In this document: piece after piece, positions 42,714 to 50,670 of the stretch | How the letters are laid out: each line of letters begins with the position of its first letter | Position numbering within the stretch: the stretch's first letter is position 1 | NCBI RefSeq assembly: GCF_001422485.1 | Contig: NZ_LMNF01000003.1 | Coordinates: 163,443 to 227,442 of the forward strand | Reading direction: 5' to 3' | Source: Agreia sp. Leaf283 | GTDB taxonomy: Bacteria > Actinomycetota > Actinomycetes > Actinomycetales > Microbacteriaceae | DNA length: 64,000 nucleotides | Made by a program: the position numbers and the translations under genes | The notes under the pieces: model-generated | Told to the model about the DNA's origin: nothing | The model's input: the letters and a program-made list of their open reading frames with translations, nothing else | The model's database searches: none

Positions 42714-43670
42714 ATGTCTGTGCACCTCACCGAGATCCCCGCCGTCGTCTCCCGCATCGTCGATGTGGCCGACGGGGTCAAGACGATCGAGTTCCGTGCC
42801 GTCGACGGTTCCGAGCTGCCCGTGTGGACGCCCGGCGCCCATCTCGACGTGGTCATCCGCGATGGCGTCGAGCGGCAGTATTCGCTGTGCGGCGATCCGG
42901 CGTACAGGCAGTCCTACCGCATCGGCGTGCTGCGCGAAGACGGCGGTCGGGGCGGTTCCCTGTCGATGCACACCGAGCTGGCGGTGGGCAGTCGCGTGCG
43001 ACTGCGGGGCCCGTTGAACCACTTCGAGCTCGTGCCCGCCGACAGCTACCTCTTCATCGCGGGTGGTATCGGCATCACTCCTCTTCTCCCCATGATCCGC
43101 TCCGCCGAGATGGCCGGGGCGACCTGGACTCTCGCCTACGCCGGTCGCAGCCGGCGAACGATGGCGTTCCTCGACGAGCTCGAGAGGCAGTTCGGCGACC
43201 GGGTGCGCGCGTACACCGCCGACGTCGACGAGCGAATGGATGTCGCGGCTCTCGTCGCCGGGGCGAGTGACGGCACCCTCGTCTACTGCTGCGGGCCCGC
43301 CAGGCTGCTCGCCGCGGTCGAGGACGCATCCACCTCGCTTCCGCACGGCAGCCTGCACCTCGAACGATTCGAGGCGCGCGAGACCGGCGCGCCCATCCTC
43401 GACGATTCCTTCGAGGTCGAGCTGACCCTGTCGGGGGAGACGCTGACGGTGCCGCCCGACCGGTCGATCCTCGACGTCGTCGAGGAGGCCGGAGTACTGG
43501 TGCTCTCGTCGTGCCGGGAGGGGACCTGCGGAACCTGCGAGACCCCGGTGGTGTCGGGCGAGGTCGATCACCGCGACTCCGTGCTCACCCCAGACGAGCA
43601 GGCCGACAACGAGGTCATGATGATCTGCGTGTCGCGGGCCGCCTGCCCGCGTCTGGTGCTGGAGCTCTGA
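42714..43670 (+). CDS. PDR/VanB-type ferredoxin reductase (FMN and [2Fe-2S])
   Basis: A 318-residue oxygenase reductase. An N-terminal flavin-binding barrel has RQYSLCGDP. An NAD-binding domain follows (FIAGGIGITPLLPMIR, LVYCCGPARLL), and a plant-type ferredoxin ends the protein with CREGTCGTCE and a fourth Cys in ICVSRAACPR. Such proteins pass electrons from NADH to Rieske oxygenases or demethylases. No oxygenase gene is present in the window, so the partner is either elsewhere or unknown. Divergent from the cytosine deaminase-like gene. Confidence 0.9.
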   Translation: MSVHLTEIPAVVSRIVDVADGVKTIEFRAVDGSELPVWTPGAHLDVVIRDGVERQYSLCGDPAYRQSYRIGVLREDGGRGGSLSMHTELAVGSRVRLRGPLNHFELVPADSYLFIAGGIGITPLLPMIRSAEMAGATWTLAYAGRSRRTMAFLDELERQFGDRVRAYTADVDERMDVAALVAGASDGTLVYCCGPARLLAAVEDASTSLPHGSLHLERFEARETGAPILDDSFEVELTLSGETLTVPPDRSILDVVEEAGVLVLSSCREGTCGTCETPVVSGEVDHRDSVLTPDEQADNEVMMICVSRAACPRLVLEL

Positions 43671-43688
43671 GGCTGGAGTTCTGACGCC

Positions 43689-44375
43689 CTAGAGAGCTTC
43701 GGACTCGGCATCGATCGCGCGGTCCTCCACGAGCCGGCGCACATCGGCCAGGTGGTTCTCCATGGCGAGGCGCGCCGCCGCGGGCTCTCCGGCGACCACC
43801 GCGTCGAGGATGTCGCGGTGTCCCTCGATCGAGCGCCGGCGGGCATCCGGCGTGGCGTGAGAGTGGCGACGGGGCTCGAGGGTCCAGTCGTTGGTCACGC
43901 CCACCAGCGTGCTCAGCAGGGGATTGTGCGCGGCGTGCGCCAGCTCGAGATGGAACTCGACGTCGAGCCGCAGCGACTCGTCGGCGCTCAGCGCGTCTGC
44001 GCTTCTGCGAAGGGTCTCCTCGAGCCTCTGGATGTTCGTGGTCGCGCGCCGGGTCGCGGCAAGAAATGCGATGGTCGGCTCGACGATGTCGCGCAGCTCG
44101 GCCGCGTTGCGCTGCTCGACCTGCTGCTTCGACAGCTCGTCGAGAAGCGAGAGCCGCTCGGCGGTGGGCTCGGCGACGGTCGTGCCTCTTCCCTGGCGCC
44201 GGTCGATGAGGTTGCGCGACTCGAGGTCGTGCATGGCCTCGCGCAGGGAGGCTCGAGAGACGCCGAGCGTCTTGGCGAGCACCCGTTCGGGCGGAATGCG
44301 GTCGCCGGGCTGCAGCTCGCCGTCGACGATGAGCTGCTCGATGTGCGAGGCGATACCCGTGATGAGAGCGGCCAT
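43689..44375 (-). CDS. GntR regulator, FadR (FCD) subfamily
   Basis: A 228-residue regulator with a winged helix at about 1-75 (ELQPGDRIPPERVLAKTLG, VSRASLREAMHDLE) and an all-helical FCD domain (VEFHLELAHAAHNPLL, GHRDILDAVVAGE) containing the metal-binding histidines. It is convergent with the reductase gene and divergent from the binding-protein gene at 44598. A perfect TGGTCAGACCA palindrome stands in that intergenic region. It very likely controls the 44.6-49.3 kb genes and perhaps the whole locus. Confidence 0.92.
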   Translation of the reverse strand: MAALITGIASHIEQLIVDGELQPGDRIPPERVLAKTLGVSRASLREAMHDLESRNLIDRRQGRGTTVAEPTAERLSLLDELSKQQVEQRNAAELRDIVEPTIAFLAATRRATTNIQRLEETLRRSADALSADESLRLDVEFHLELAHAAHNPLLSTLVGVTNDWTLEPRRHSHATPDARRRSIEGHRDILDAVVAGEPAAARLAMENHLADVRRLVEDRAIDAESEAL

Positions 44376-44539
44376 GCAGGCGTTCCCCTCCCTCTGATCA
44401 TCCTCATGCTAGGGGTAGAGAGCGGGTGGGCTCCGCAACGCGGTTCGACCCATATTTCGGGAGTATTTCGGGCTCGTTATTTTTGTCGTCATCGACGAAT
44501 GTCGAGTATTTCCATGGCCTACCGTGGCGAGAGTCAGAT

Positions 44540-44550
44540 GGTCAGACCAA
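44540..44550. promoter_or_regulatory. FadR-type operator TGGTCAGACCA
   Basis: An exact palindrome TGGTC-A-GACCA of the form bound by FCD-type GntR proteins (TGGTnnnACCA). It lies 48 bases before the binding-protein ATG and 165 before the regulator start. Binding by the adjacent GntR is inferred. Confidence 0.65.
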
Positions 44551-44597
44551 TCCTGATTCCCCCACACACGCACACGACCCGCACCGGGAGCACACCC

Positions 44598-45776
44598 ATG
44601 ACGTCACGCCACTCGAAGGCCTTCCTGGTATTCGGCCTCATCGGAACCGCGGCCATAGGCCTCACCGCCTGCAGTGCCGGTTCGACCCCCGAGGCGACCA
44701 GCTCCAGCAGCATGGAGATCGGATCGGTCGACCTGAAGGCGGCCGGATGTCCCGCCACCATCTCGATCCAGACCGACTGGAACCCGGAGGCGGAGCACGG
44801 AAGCCTCTACGAGATGCTCGACCCGTCGGCGGTCACCGTCGACACCGACGCCAAGACGGTATCGGGACCGCTGATGGCCGGTGGCGAGTACACGGGCGTC
44901 GACCTCGAGGTTCGCGCCGGAGGCCCGGCCATCGGATTCCAGAGCGTGCCCGCACAGATGTACACCGACGACACGATCACGCTCGGCTACGTCTACAGCG
45001 ACGAGGCCGTGCAGAACTCGGTCGCCCAGCCGACCGTCGGAGTGTTCGCACCCCTCGACAAGACGCCCACGATGATCATGTGGGACCCGGCCACCTACCC
45101 CGACGTCGACACCATCGAAGACCTCGGCAAGACCGACGCCTTCGTGCGCTACTTCGGCGGATCGGCCTACATGGAATACCTGATCGGCAGCGGACTCCTG
45201 AAGCAGGAGCAGACCGACGGCGGCTACGACGGCACCCCGGCGAACTTCGTCGCCGCGGGCGGCAAGGACGCCCAGCAGGGCTACGCCAGCGCCGAGCCCT
45301 ACATCTACGAGAACGAGGTCTCGGCGTGGATGAAGCCGGTCAAGTACCAGCTCATCAACGACGCCGGCTGGGAGATCTATCCGGTCGTCGTGTCGGCCCG
45401 CACGGAGGACATGGAAGACCTCAAGCCCTGCCTCGCCGCGCTGGTTCCCGTGATGCAGCAGGCCGACGTCGACTACTACAGCGACCCCTCCACGGCGAAC
45501 GGGCTCATCCTCGACCTCGTCGAGCAGTACGACACCGGCTGGGTCTACTCGCAGGGCGTCGCCGACTACTCGGTCGAGACACAGAAGGAGCTCGGACTCG
45601 TGGGCAACGGATCGGACGAGGTCGTCGGAAACTTCGACATGGACCGCCTGCAGAAGTTCGTCGACCTCGCGACTCCCATCTACGAGGGGATCGGCAGCGC
45701 ACCGACCGAGGGTCTGACCGCCGACGACATCGCGACGAACGAGTTCATCGACGACTCCATCGGCTTCACGAAGTAA
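44598..45776 (+). CDS. NMT1/THI5-like substrate-binding lipoprotein, paralogue
   Basis: A 392-residue lipoprotein with a signal peptide and the lipobox IGLTAC. It shares long identical stretches with the protein at 38301 (QTDWNPE-EHG-LY, LEVRAGGPAIGFQ, GGYDGTPANFVA, SAEPYIYENEV), so the two arose by duplication. No permease or ATPase is next to it; it probably docks on the transporter at 39595-41234. It starts a rightward operon with an amidohydrolase, cysteine hydrolase, cupin and creatininase-family protein. Confidence 0.87.
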   Translation: MTSRHSKAFLVFGLIGTAAIGLTACSAGSTPEATSSSSMEIGSVDLKAAGCPATISIQTDWNPEAEHGSLYEMLDPSAVTVDTDAKTVSGPLMAGGEYTGVDLEVRAGGPAIGFQSVPAQMYTDDTITLGYVYSDEAVQNSVAQPTVGVFAPLDKTPTMIMWDPATYPDVDTIEDLGKTDAFVRYFGGSAYMEYLIGSGLLKQEQTDGGYDGTPANFVAAGGKDAQQGYASAEPYIYENEVSAWMKPVKYQLINDAGWEIYPVVVSARTEDMEDLKPCLAALVPVMQQADVDYYSDPSTANGLILDLVEQYDTGWVYSQGVADYSVETQKELGLVGNGSDEVVGNFDMDRLQKFVDLATPIYEGIGSAPTEGLTADDIATNEFIDDSIGFTK

Positions 45777-45778
45777 TC

Positions 45779-47188
45779 ATGACGACACCACGCAGCATCC
45801 TGATCACGGGCGCCACCCTGCTGCCCGTGGCGAACGACGCCCCGGAGACCATCTTCGACGGCTGGATGCTCGTGGAGGACGGCATCATCGCGTCGCTCGG
45901 GGAGGGCGAACCTCCCCGGGTCGACGCGCATGTCGAGGTCGTCGATGTGGCGGGCGCGTTCGTGGCGCCGGGATTCGTTTCGGCCCACAGCCATCTCTTC
46001 ACCAGCGGCTCACGTGGACTCGGTGTGAACGAGACGCTCTACGGCTGGTGCACCGCGATGTTCGCCGTGACGGGTGCGGCGACGCCGGAGCAGATCTACT
46101 GGTGCACGCTGCACGGCGCCTTCGACATGCTCAACAACGGCGTGACGACGGCGTTCGACTTCACCGACGGGAGGCTCGCCTGGGAGCCGCTCGTCGACGG
46201 CCGACGTGTCGACGACGGGCCGCAGGAGCTGCGGGCCCTCGAGTATCTGACCCGGCAGGCCGACGCGAAGCTCGACAGCGGAATCCGCTTCGTGAACTCC
46301 GTGATGATCGACGACACCGTCGGCACCCGAGAGGATGTTCTCGCCCGGCTCGGCGGGATCGTCGCGCACTGCGAATCGCTCGACCGCGACTTCATGCTGC
46401 GCGCCGCGATCTCGGGAGCCGGCCAGTGGTCCCCGAATCCCGACTGCGCCGAGATCGAGGTCGAGGCGATGCGTCGCTTCGGGCTCATCAACCAGGCTCA
46501 TCTGCTCGAGACGCGCGAGGCCGTCGAGCTGCAACGCGAGAAGTTCGACCGCTACGAGGCGGCGGGCGCCCTCGGGCCCGACTTCATCTTCGGGCACTTC
46601 ATCCAGACCACGCCCGACATCCTGCGCCGCACGGCCGACGGTGGAGCGAGCATGTCGTGGCAGCCGAACGCGAATGGCCGACTCGCCTCGGGCGTCGCGG
46701 CCATTCCCGAGATCCGGGCCCTCGGCATCCGGGTCGGCATGGGCCTCGACGACCAGGCCTGCACCGATATCTCCGACCCGTGGCAGAACATGCGCATGGG
46801 CATGTACGCCGTGCGCGCCACGACCGGCGACCCCGATTCGCTCTCGACGGCCGACATGCTGCGGATGCATACACTCGGCTCGGCGGAGATTCTCGGCATC
46901 GACGACAGGGTCGGCTCCCTCGAGCCCGGCAAGTTCGCCGACTTCGTGATCGTCGATCCCCGGTCGCCCGACATCGGGCCCCTCTGGGAGCCGATGTCGA
47001 GCTACGTGCTGGCGTGCGGCCTGCGCAACCTCAAGAAGGTGTACGTCGGGGGAGTGCTGCGCTCGGTGAGCGGCGACGCGATCGACCCCCTGGCCTCCGA
47101 GGCGAGTCGTCAGATCCACCGCATCCTTCCCGAGATCACCACGGGCGCGCCCCTGGCCGCCGCGGCCCTCGCCGGAGCCCGCTCGTGA
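45779..47188 (+). CDS. TrzN/AtzA-like amidohydrolase (deaminase/chlorohydrolase family)
   Basis: A 469-residue enzyme of the cytosine deaminase-like superfamily. The first metal motif is FVSAHSHLFTSGS, where AHSH supplies the HxH ligands. Later parts are GLINQAHLLETREAV, FGHFIQTTPD and the Asp in MGLDDQACTDISDPW. LEPGKFADFVIVDP is the usual end. It would remove an amino or other leaving group from a heterocycle. The first codon lies two bases after the binding-protein stop, and it overlaps the next gene by four bases (GTGA). Confidence 0.84.
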   Translation: MTTPRSILITGATLLPVANDAPETIFDGWMLVEDGIIASLGEGEPPRVDAHVEVVDVAGAFVAPGFVSAHSHLFTSGSRGLGVNETLYGWCTAMFAVTGAATPEQIYWCTLHGAFDMLNNGVTTAFDFTDGRLAWEPLVDGRRVDDGPQELRALEYLTRQADAKLDSGIRFVNSVMIDDTVGTREDVLARLGGIVAHCESLDRDFMLRAAISGAGQWSPNPDCAEIEVEAMRRFGLINQAHLLETREAVELQREKFDRYEAAGALGPDFIFGHFIQTTPDILRRTADGGASMSWQPNANGRLASGVAAIPEIRALGIRVGMGLDDQACTDISDPWQNMRMGMYAVRATTGDPDSLSTADMLRMHTLGSAEILGIDDRVGSLEPGKFADFVIVDPRSPDIGPLWEPMSSYVLACGLRNLKKVYVGGVLRSVSGDAIDPLASEASRQIHRILPEITTGAPLAAAALAGARS

Positions 47189-47940
47189 GCACTCCGTTCT
47201 CGCCGCACGGCTGGCCCGTCGTCGACGGCCGCGTCGACCTCACCCGCACCGGCCGCGCTCCGGAGCCCGTCGACCTCGAGGCTCAGCCGCAGCCACTCAC
47301 CCTCGACCTCGACCGCACCGCGATCATCGTGGTCGACATGCAGAACGACTTCTGCGCGCCCGGCGGATGGCTCGACGGCATCGGCGTCGACGTCTCGCCG
47401 GCGCTCGCGGCCATCGAGCCGCTGAACGACATCCTTCCGGCGCTTCGCGGCGCCGGCGTGCCCGTGATCTGGCTCAACTGGGGTAACCGGCCCGACCGGC
47501 TCAACCTGCCGGCGAACGTGCTGCACGTCTACGACGCCGACGGCTCGGGCGGCGGCATCGGAGATCCGACGGAGAACGGCGACGCCGTGCTCACGAAGGG
47601 AAGCTGGGGAGCGGCCATCGTCGACGGCCTCGAGGTGGCGCCCACCGACATCCATGTCGACAAGTTCAGGATGAGCGGCTTCTGGGACACCCCGCTCGAC
47701 AGCATCCTCCGCTCCCTCGGCGTCGACTCGCTGCTCTTCGCCGGTGTCAACGCGGACCAGTGCGTGCTCGCGACCCTCACCGACGCCGCGTGCATCGGCT
47801 ACGACTGCGTGATGATCGAGCAGGCCAGCGCCACCACGTCGCCCGACTTCTGCCTGGCCGCCACGGTCTACAACGTGCGCCAGTGCTTCGGCTTCACCAC
47901 CACACCGGATGCGCTCTTGAACGCGCTTCCTCGACCCTGA
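47185..47940 (+). CDS. isochorismatase-family cysteine hydrolase (RutB-like)
   Basis: A 251-residue amide hydrolase. The catalytic Asp is in IIVVDMQNDFCAPGGW, the Lys in VDKFRMSGFWDT and the nucleophilic Cys in AGVNADQCVLATL. This pattern is close to ureidoacrylate (RutB), biuret or N-carbamoyl hydrolases. It probably cleaves a carbamoyl or ureido product left after ring opening by the neighbouring enzymes. GTG start overlapping the amidohydrolase stop. Confidence 0.87.
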   Translation: MSTPFSPHGWPVVDGRVDLTRTGRAPEPVDLEAQPQPLTLDLDRTAIIVVDMQNDFCAPGGWLDGIGVDVSPALAAIEPLNDILPALRGAGVPVIWLNWGNRPDRLNLPANVLHVYDADGSGGGIGDPTENGDAVLTKGSWGAAIVDGLEVAPTDIHVDKFRMSGFWDTPLDSILRSLGVDSLLFAGVNADQCVLATLTDAACIGYDCVMIEQASATTSPDFCLAATVYNVRQCFGFTTTPDALLNALPRP

Positions 47941-47957
47941 CCACGAAACACCTTCCG

Positions 47958-48019
47958 ACACCCCGAACAAGCACACCCCGAACAAGCACACCCCGATCAA
48001 GCACACACCCCGAACAAGC
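47958..48019. repeat. four tandem copies of a 15-bp unit before the cupin gene
   Basis: The unit ACACCCCGAACAAGC occurs at 47958, 47973, 47988 (one change) and 48003 (17 bases, with an AC insertion). The array ends shortly before the ribosome site of the cupin gene and fills the gap after the cysteine hydrolase gene. No coding frame is evident. Confidence 0.85.
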
Positions 48020-48032
48020 ACAGGAGAGCCCC

Positions 48033-48509
48033 ATGGCCGCCGCACCCATCCTCAAGCACCTCAGCGATCTGAAGGCCCACCGCATCACCCCTGGCGACAC
48101 CGTGCGCCTCGTGCCGCTCGCCGGCCCCGACGACGACTCTCCCGCGAGCGTCTTCTTCGAGATCTGGGACCCGTCGGGCGTGCAGCCGGACAACTCCCAC
48201 CCCGACTCCGTCGAGATCTTCGTGTTCCTCGAGGGAGAGGGCGAGGCCTTCAGCGACGAGCACTCGGTGAAGGTCGCCGCGGGCGACGTGCTCATCCTGC
48301 CCAGCGGCTCGGTGCACCACATCAAGAACACCTCCGAGACGGAGCGCCTCTACGCCGTCACGATCATGGCGAACGACCTGGGATCTCAGGAGCTCGGCGC
48401 GACGACCGGGTTCGAGCACCTCGTGAAGAGCGGCGGAGAGGTCGAGTTCGAGGACTCCGACAAGGCCGTGCTCTTCGCGAGCCTCCGCGCGCTCGCCGGC
48501 CCCGCCTGA
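48033..48509 (+). CDS. cupin domain protein
   Basis: A 158-residue single cupin. The first motif is around NSHPDSVEIFVFLEGEGE and the second is GDVLILPSGSVHHI, giving a typical metal-binding barrel. AGGAGAG stands before the ATG. It may be an isomerase, dioxygenase or ligand-binding protein in the same pathway; nothing decides between them. The next gene begins one base inside its stop (TGATG). Confidence 0.82.
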   Translation: MAAAPILKHLSDLKAHRITPGDTVRLVPLAGPDDDSPASVFFEIWDPSGVQPDNSHPDSVEIFVFLEGEGEAFSDEHSVKVAAGDVLILPSGSVHHIKNTSETERLYAVTIMANDLGSQELGATTGFEHLVKSGGEVEFEDSDKAVLFASLRALAGPA

Positions 48510-49297
48510 TGCCGCATAGGCCCCTGCTCGCCCGCCTGTCGACCACGCGGGTCGCGGCGATCGATATGACCGACGCTGTCGTCATCCAGCCGATCGGCGC
48601 CTTCGAGCAGCACGGCCCGCACCTGCCGCTCGACACGGATGCGCTGGTGGCCGAGACGGTCGCGGCGCGCGCGGTCGCCGGCCTGCCCGACGACTCCAAC
48701 GTGTGGATCCTGCCGACGCTGCGCTACGGCAAGTCGAACGAGCACGCGGGCCGCGTGGGCACCATGACCCTCAGCGCCTCGACCCTCATCTCCCTGCTGC
48801 TCGACGTCGGCGAATCGGTCGCCGCCTCGGGCTTCCGCAAGCTGGTGTTCGTGAACGCGCACGGCGGCCAGCCGCAGCTGCTCGAGATGGTGTCGCGAGA
48901 CATCCGGGCGGCCACCGGCCTGCAGGTCTTTCCCGTGAGCGCCATGCACCTCGGCGAGCCCGAGGGCATGACCTGGGACGACGAGGGCTTCAGCATTCAC
49001 GGCGGGCAGTCGGAGACCTCTGTGGTGATGGCGATCGACGAGAGCCTCGTCGATCTCGACGTGGCGGCCGCCGACGGCGTGGCACTGGGGAGCCTGTTCG
49101 CGGGCTTCACCCACCTGACTCTCGAGGGGGCCGTTCCCACGGCGTGGCTCACGAACGACGTGTCGACGAATGGCGTGATCGGCGACCCGCGGCGCGCGAG
49201 CCCTGAGCTCGGTGCGCGCGTGCTCGGCCACTGGAGCGGCGCCCTCTCGGAGGCGCTGCTCGAGATCAAGCGGTTCGAGTGGCCAGAACTGCGCTGA
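48509..49297 (+). CDS. creatininase family hydrolase, second member
   Basis: A 262-residue protein with QPIGAFEQHGPHLPLDTDA, NAHGGQPQ and SIHGGQSETS as metal-binding motifs. It is related to the protein at 36043 but differs clearly, so the two probably take different substrates. It ends the rightward operon begun at 44598. Its last 32 bases overlap the end of the convergent amidohydrolase gene. Confidence 0.86.
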   Translation: MPHRPLLARLSTTRVAAIDMTDAVVIQPIGAFEQHGPHLPLDTDALVAETVAARAVAGLPDDSNVWILPTLRYGKSNEHAGRVGTMTLSASTLISLLLDVGESVAASGFRKLVFVNAHGGQPQLLEMVSRDIRAATGLQVFPVSAMHLGEPEGMTWDDEGFSIHGGQSETSVVMAIDESLVDLDVAAADGVALGSLFAGFTHLTLEGAVPTAWLTNDVSTNGVIGDPRRASPELGARVLGHWSGALSEALLEIKRFEWPELR

Positions 49298-50582
49298 GCC
49301 GCGAGGCCAGCTCGCGCTGGTCGTGGTCGACGAGCTCGTAGTCGCGCACGACCACGCGGCCTGCCACGACGACGTGCTTCGGCCGGCGGCCGGGATTCGC
49401 CCAGAGCAGGCCGGCGACGGGATCGGCGACCCCCGCGTCGGCGACCCCCGACACGTCCCAGACGCACAGGTCTGCGGCGGCGCCGTGGCGCAGGTGGCCC
49501 AGTTCGTCTCGGCCCAGCCCCCGTGCGGAACCCTCGGTCGCCATGCCGAGCACCTCGCGCGCGGCCAGGGCCGGGCCGACGAGAGGCGCGACCTGCATGG
49601 CCAGGCGCGCGTCTGCGAGCAGGTGTCCGGCGTCGTTGCTGCCACCCCCGCTCGTGCCGAGGCCCACCGGGATACCCGCGGCGCGCAGGGCGGCGACGGG
49701 CGCGATTCCCCAGCCCATCGGCAGATCGCAGCCGGGCGCGTGCGTCGCCGTGACGCCGGTGGATGCGAGTCGGGCGATCTCCTCGGGCGTGACGGCGCAG
49801 AGATGGGCGATCGTGACGTCCGGCGCGAGCCAGCCCCACTCGTCGAGCAGCTCGATCGGTCGGCGGCCGTACTTCTCGAGGGCGATCGCCACGTCGACCT
49901 GCTCGTTGGCCTGCGTCCTGCGGCGCAGCCCGTGCCGCTCGGCGACCTCGCCGAGAAGGCGGAACGTCTGCTCGCTGTCGCTGTGCACCCCGGCCGGCCC
50001 GACGGCGAGCTGCAGCATCCCGTCGTTCGAGACGCCGCCCTCGGCGTTGGCCACCAGATCGGCGACGATGCGTTCTGCCGAGAGGGCGGCCTGCTCGGGG
50101 TCGTCGCGGGCGGAGCCGCGCACGAAGACCAGGCGCCCGCCCAGCTCGGCGGCCGCCGACGCGGTGGCGCGAGCGATACCCACGTCGTCGCACCCCTCAG
50201 GCCACGTGAGGTGGTGGTCGGCCACGGTGGTGACGCCCGAGAGCAGCCCCTCGGCGACACCCACGAGCCCCGCCGTGCGCGCGAGTTCTGGGTCGATGCC
50301 GACCGCGCCATAGGCTGCCGCCATCGTCTTCAGCCACTCGCTCATCACGACACCGCGCGTGCCCGGAAGCGTTCTGAATGCGCTTTGCAGCAGGTGATGA
50401 TGCGCGTTGACGAGACCCGGCGTCACGACGCAACCGGATGCATCCAGCACCTCGGTCTCGTCGCTCTCGCTCGTCGCCGCGATCGCGTCGGAGACGACGA
50501 ACCCGTCGACCAGGGCCAGATCAGCGGTGCTCTCGCGGGTCTCGTCGATGAGGGTGGTCACGGCATTGCGGATGAGAAGCAT
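49266..50582 (-). CDS. amidohydrolase lacking two expected metal ligands
   Basis: A 438-residue protein of the 8-oxoguanine deaminase/atrazine chlorohydrolase group. The HxH motif is present (LVNAHHHLLQS) and so is the His in TIAHLCAVTPEE. The His of the HxxE motif is replaced by Gln (RTQANEQ, codon CAG), and the catalytic Asp of the GTDG motif is replaced by Ser (LGTSGGGSNDAGHLL, codon AGC). The homologue at 51825 keeps both. The reading frame is intact, so it may be a pseudoenzyme, a partner subunit or a differently tuned hydrolase. It is divergent from xdhC. Confidence 0.8.
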   Translation of the reverse strand: MLLIRNAVTTLIDETRESTADLALVDGFVVSDAIAATSESDETEVLDASGCVVTPGLVNAHHHLLQSAFRTLPGTRGVVMSEWLKTMAAAYGAVGIDPELARTAGLVGVAEGLLSGVTTVADHHLTWPEGCDDVGIARATASAAAELGGRLVFVRGSARDDPEQAALSAERIVADLVANAEGGVSNDGMLQLAVGPAGVHSDSEQTFRLLGEVAERHGLRRRTQANEQVDVAIALEKYGRRPIELLDEWGWLAPDVTIAHLCAVTPEEIARLASTGVTATHAPGCDLPMGWGIAPVAALRAAGIPVGLGTSGGGSNDAGHLLADARLAMQVAPLVGPALAAREVLGMATEGSARGLGRDELGHLRHGAAADLCVWDVSGVADAGVADPVAGLLWANPGRRPKHVVVAGRVVVRDYELVDHDQRELASRLSAVLATRTA

Positions 50583-50670
50583 TGACCAGTTCTAGCACCT
50601 CCGTGTGTCAGGATTGTTGCAGTCGCAACGAGGCCTCTCCACCGCCCTCCTCGCCGAAAGAGACGCTCCC

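Noticed and set aside
47958-48019. CRISPR-like array
   Set aside because: Units are 15-17 bp and contiguous without spacers, and no cas genes are present.
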